NCBI GenBank assembly: GCA_031267455.1
Contig: JAIRZC010000163.1
Coordinates: 1 to 5,585, forward strand
Direction: 5' to 3'
DNA length: 5,585 nucleotides
From: Accumulibacter sp.
GTDB taxonomy: Bacteria > Pseudomonadota > Gammaproteobacteria > Burkholderiales > Rhodocyclaceae
The notes below the pieces were generated by a model. It ran no database searches. It was not told where the DNA came from and saw only the letters and a program-made list of their open reading frames with translations. Within the stretch, counting starts at the first letter, position 1, and each line of letters opens with the position of its first letter. This document shows, piece after piece, positions 5,226 through 5,585 of this stretch. The translations under genes were made by a program, and so were the position numbers.

Positions 5226-5585
5226 AGATTCTCGTCGCCGTCAAACGGGTCGTCGATCCCGATGCTCGCGCGCGCGTCAGCGCCGACGGTTCGGCGGTCG
5301 ATGTTTCCGATACGCGAAAGGTGATGAACCCTTTCGACGAAATTGCCCTCGAAGAGGCTGTTCGCTTGAAAGAGCGGGGATTGGCCGAAGAAGTGGTCGC
5401 CGTGTCGGCGGGTGAATCGGGATCCCGGGATATCCTGCGCGCGGCGCTTGCGCGCGGCGCGGATCGCGCCATTCTGATCGAAGTCGCGGTCGAACTTCAG
5501 GCGCTTGCCGTCGCCAAGTTACTGTGCGCCGTCTGCGGGCGCGAGTTGCCGCACCTCGTTTTGTGCGGCAAGCAGGCGATCGACG
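5222..5585 (+). CDS. etfB: Electron transfer flavoprotein beta subunit, N-terminal part (3' end outside window)
   Basis: From TTG at 5222 the frame reads MKILVAVKRVVDPDARARVS and stays open for 121 codons to the window end. Proteobacterial EtfB proteins begin MKxLVxVKRVVD and are about 250 residues, so roughly half is visible. Further family landmarks are VMNPFDEIALEEAVRLKE (34-51), the hydrophobic strand EEVVAVSAG (56-64), LRAALARGADRAILIE (72-87) and LVLCGKQAID (112-121). EtfB pairs with EtfA to form an FAD/AMP heterodimer that carries electrons from acyl-CoA and other dehydrogenases to ETF-ubiquinone oxidoreductase; etfA would be expected just downstream. TTG is chosen because the family N-terminus begins on the next codon and no ATG or GTG is available there. 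It overlaps the ackA TGA (TTGA, 5222-5225) with only a weak GGAAAA upstream, so translation probably depends on ribosomes finishing ackA. Confidence 0.93.
   Translation, partial: MKILVAVKRVVDPDARARVSADGSAVDVSDTRKVMNPFDEIALEEAVRLKERGLAEEVVAVSAGESGSRDILRAALARGADRAILIEVAVELQALAVAKLLCAVCGRELPHLVLCGKQAID

Overview
The window is a high-GC (by eye, clearly above 50%), tightly packed bacterial chromosome segment, most likely proteobacterial and probably betaproteobacterial. That placement is an inference. It rests on the proteobacterial style of Uup and EtfB, and on a degenerate HDOD protein of the MLxRxLPxIEDW type that I associate with betaproteobacteria. No rRNA, tRNA, transposase or cas gene is visible.

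Layout: (1) 1-732 (+) is the C-terminal half of a CreD-like inner-membrane protein, cut by the window start. (2) 764-1609 (+) is a stand-alone HDOD-domain protein. (3) 1610-1660 is a short convergent junction with two overlapping hairpins, one of which covers the stop codon of the next gene. (4) 1656-3584 (-) is uup, a duplicated-ATPase ABC-F protein with a C-terminal coiled coil. (5) 3585-3941 is a 357-base divergent intergenic region with no convincing gene but unusually dense structure. (6) 3942-5225 (+) is ackA, acetate kinase, with a complete active site. (7) 5222-5585 (+) is the start of etfB, electron transfer flavoprotein beta subunit, which overlaps the ackA stop and runs off the window.

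The most unusual feature lies in the divergent region. Bases 3585-3613 form a 29-base element with the hallmarks of a type I-C CRISPR repeat: the conserved GTTTCAATCCAC end, a 6-bp palindromic stem, and a GCGAC end. It stands alone, and its crRNA-handle end abuts the uup ATG exactly, on the uup strand. About 40 bases further out, 3653-3682 holds a second palindrome that resembles a type I-E repeat and ends in ATGAACCG. A third inverted repeat (3616-3648) fills the gap. A candidate uup promoter (TTCATT-17-GATAAT) overlaps the second palindrome, so the uup mRNA leader would consist of a hairpin, the CRISPR-repeat hairpin, and then the start codon. This could be an array relic, a miniature regulatory CRISPR-like RNA, or a Cas5d-cleavable leader. 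The sequence alone cannot decide between these.

On the ackA side there is a candidate extended -10 promoter, about 180 bases of potentially folded leader with two hairpin systems, a small operator-like palindrome, and a very strong Shine-Dalgarno site. ackA and etfB look translationally coupled. This joins acetate/acetyl-phosphate metabolism to the flavoprotein that takes electrons from acyl-CoA dehydrogenases. No pta is visible in the window.
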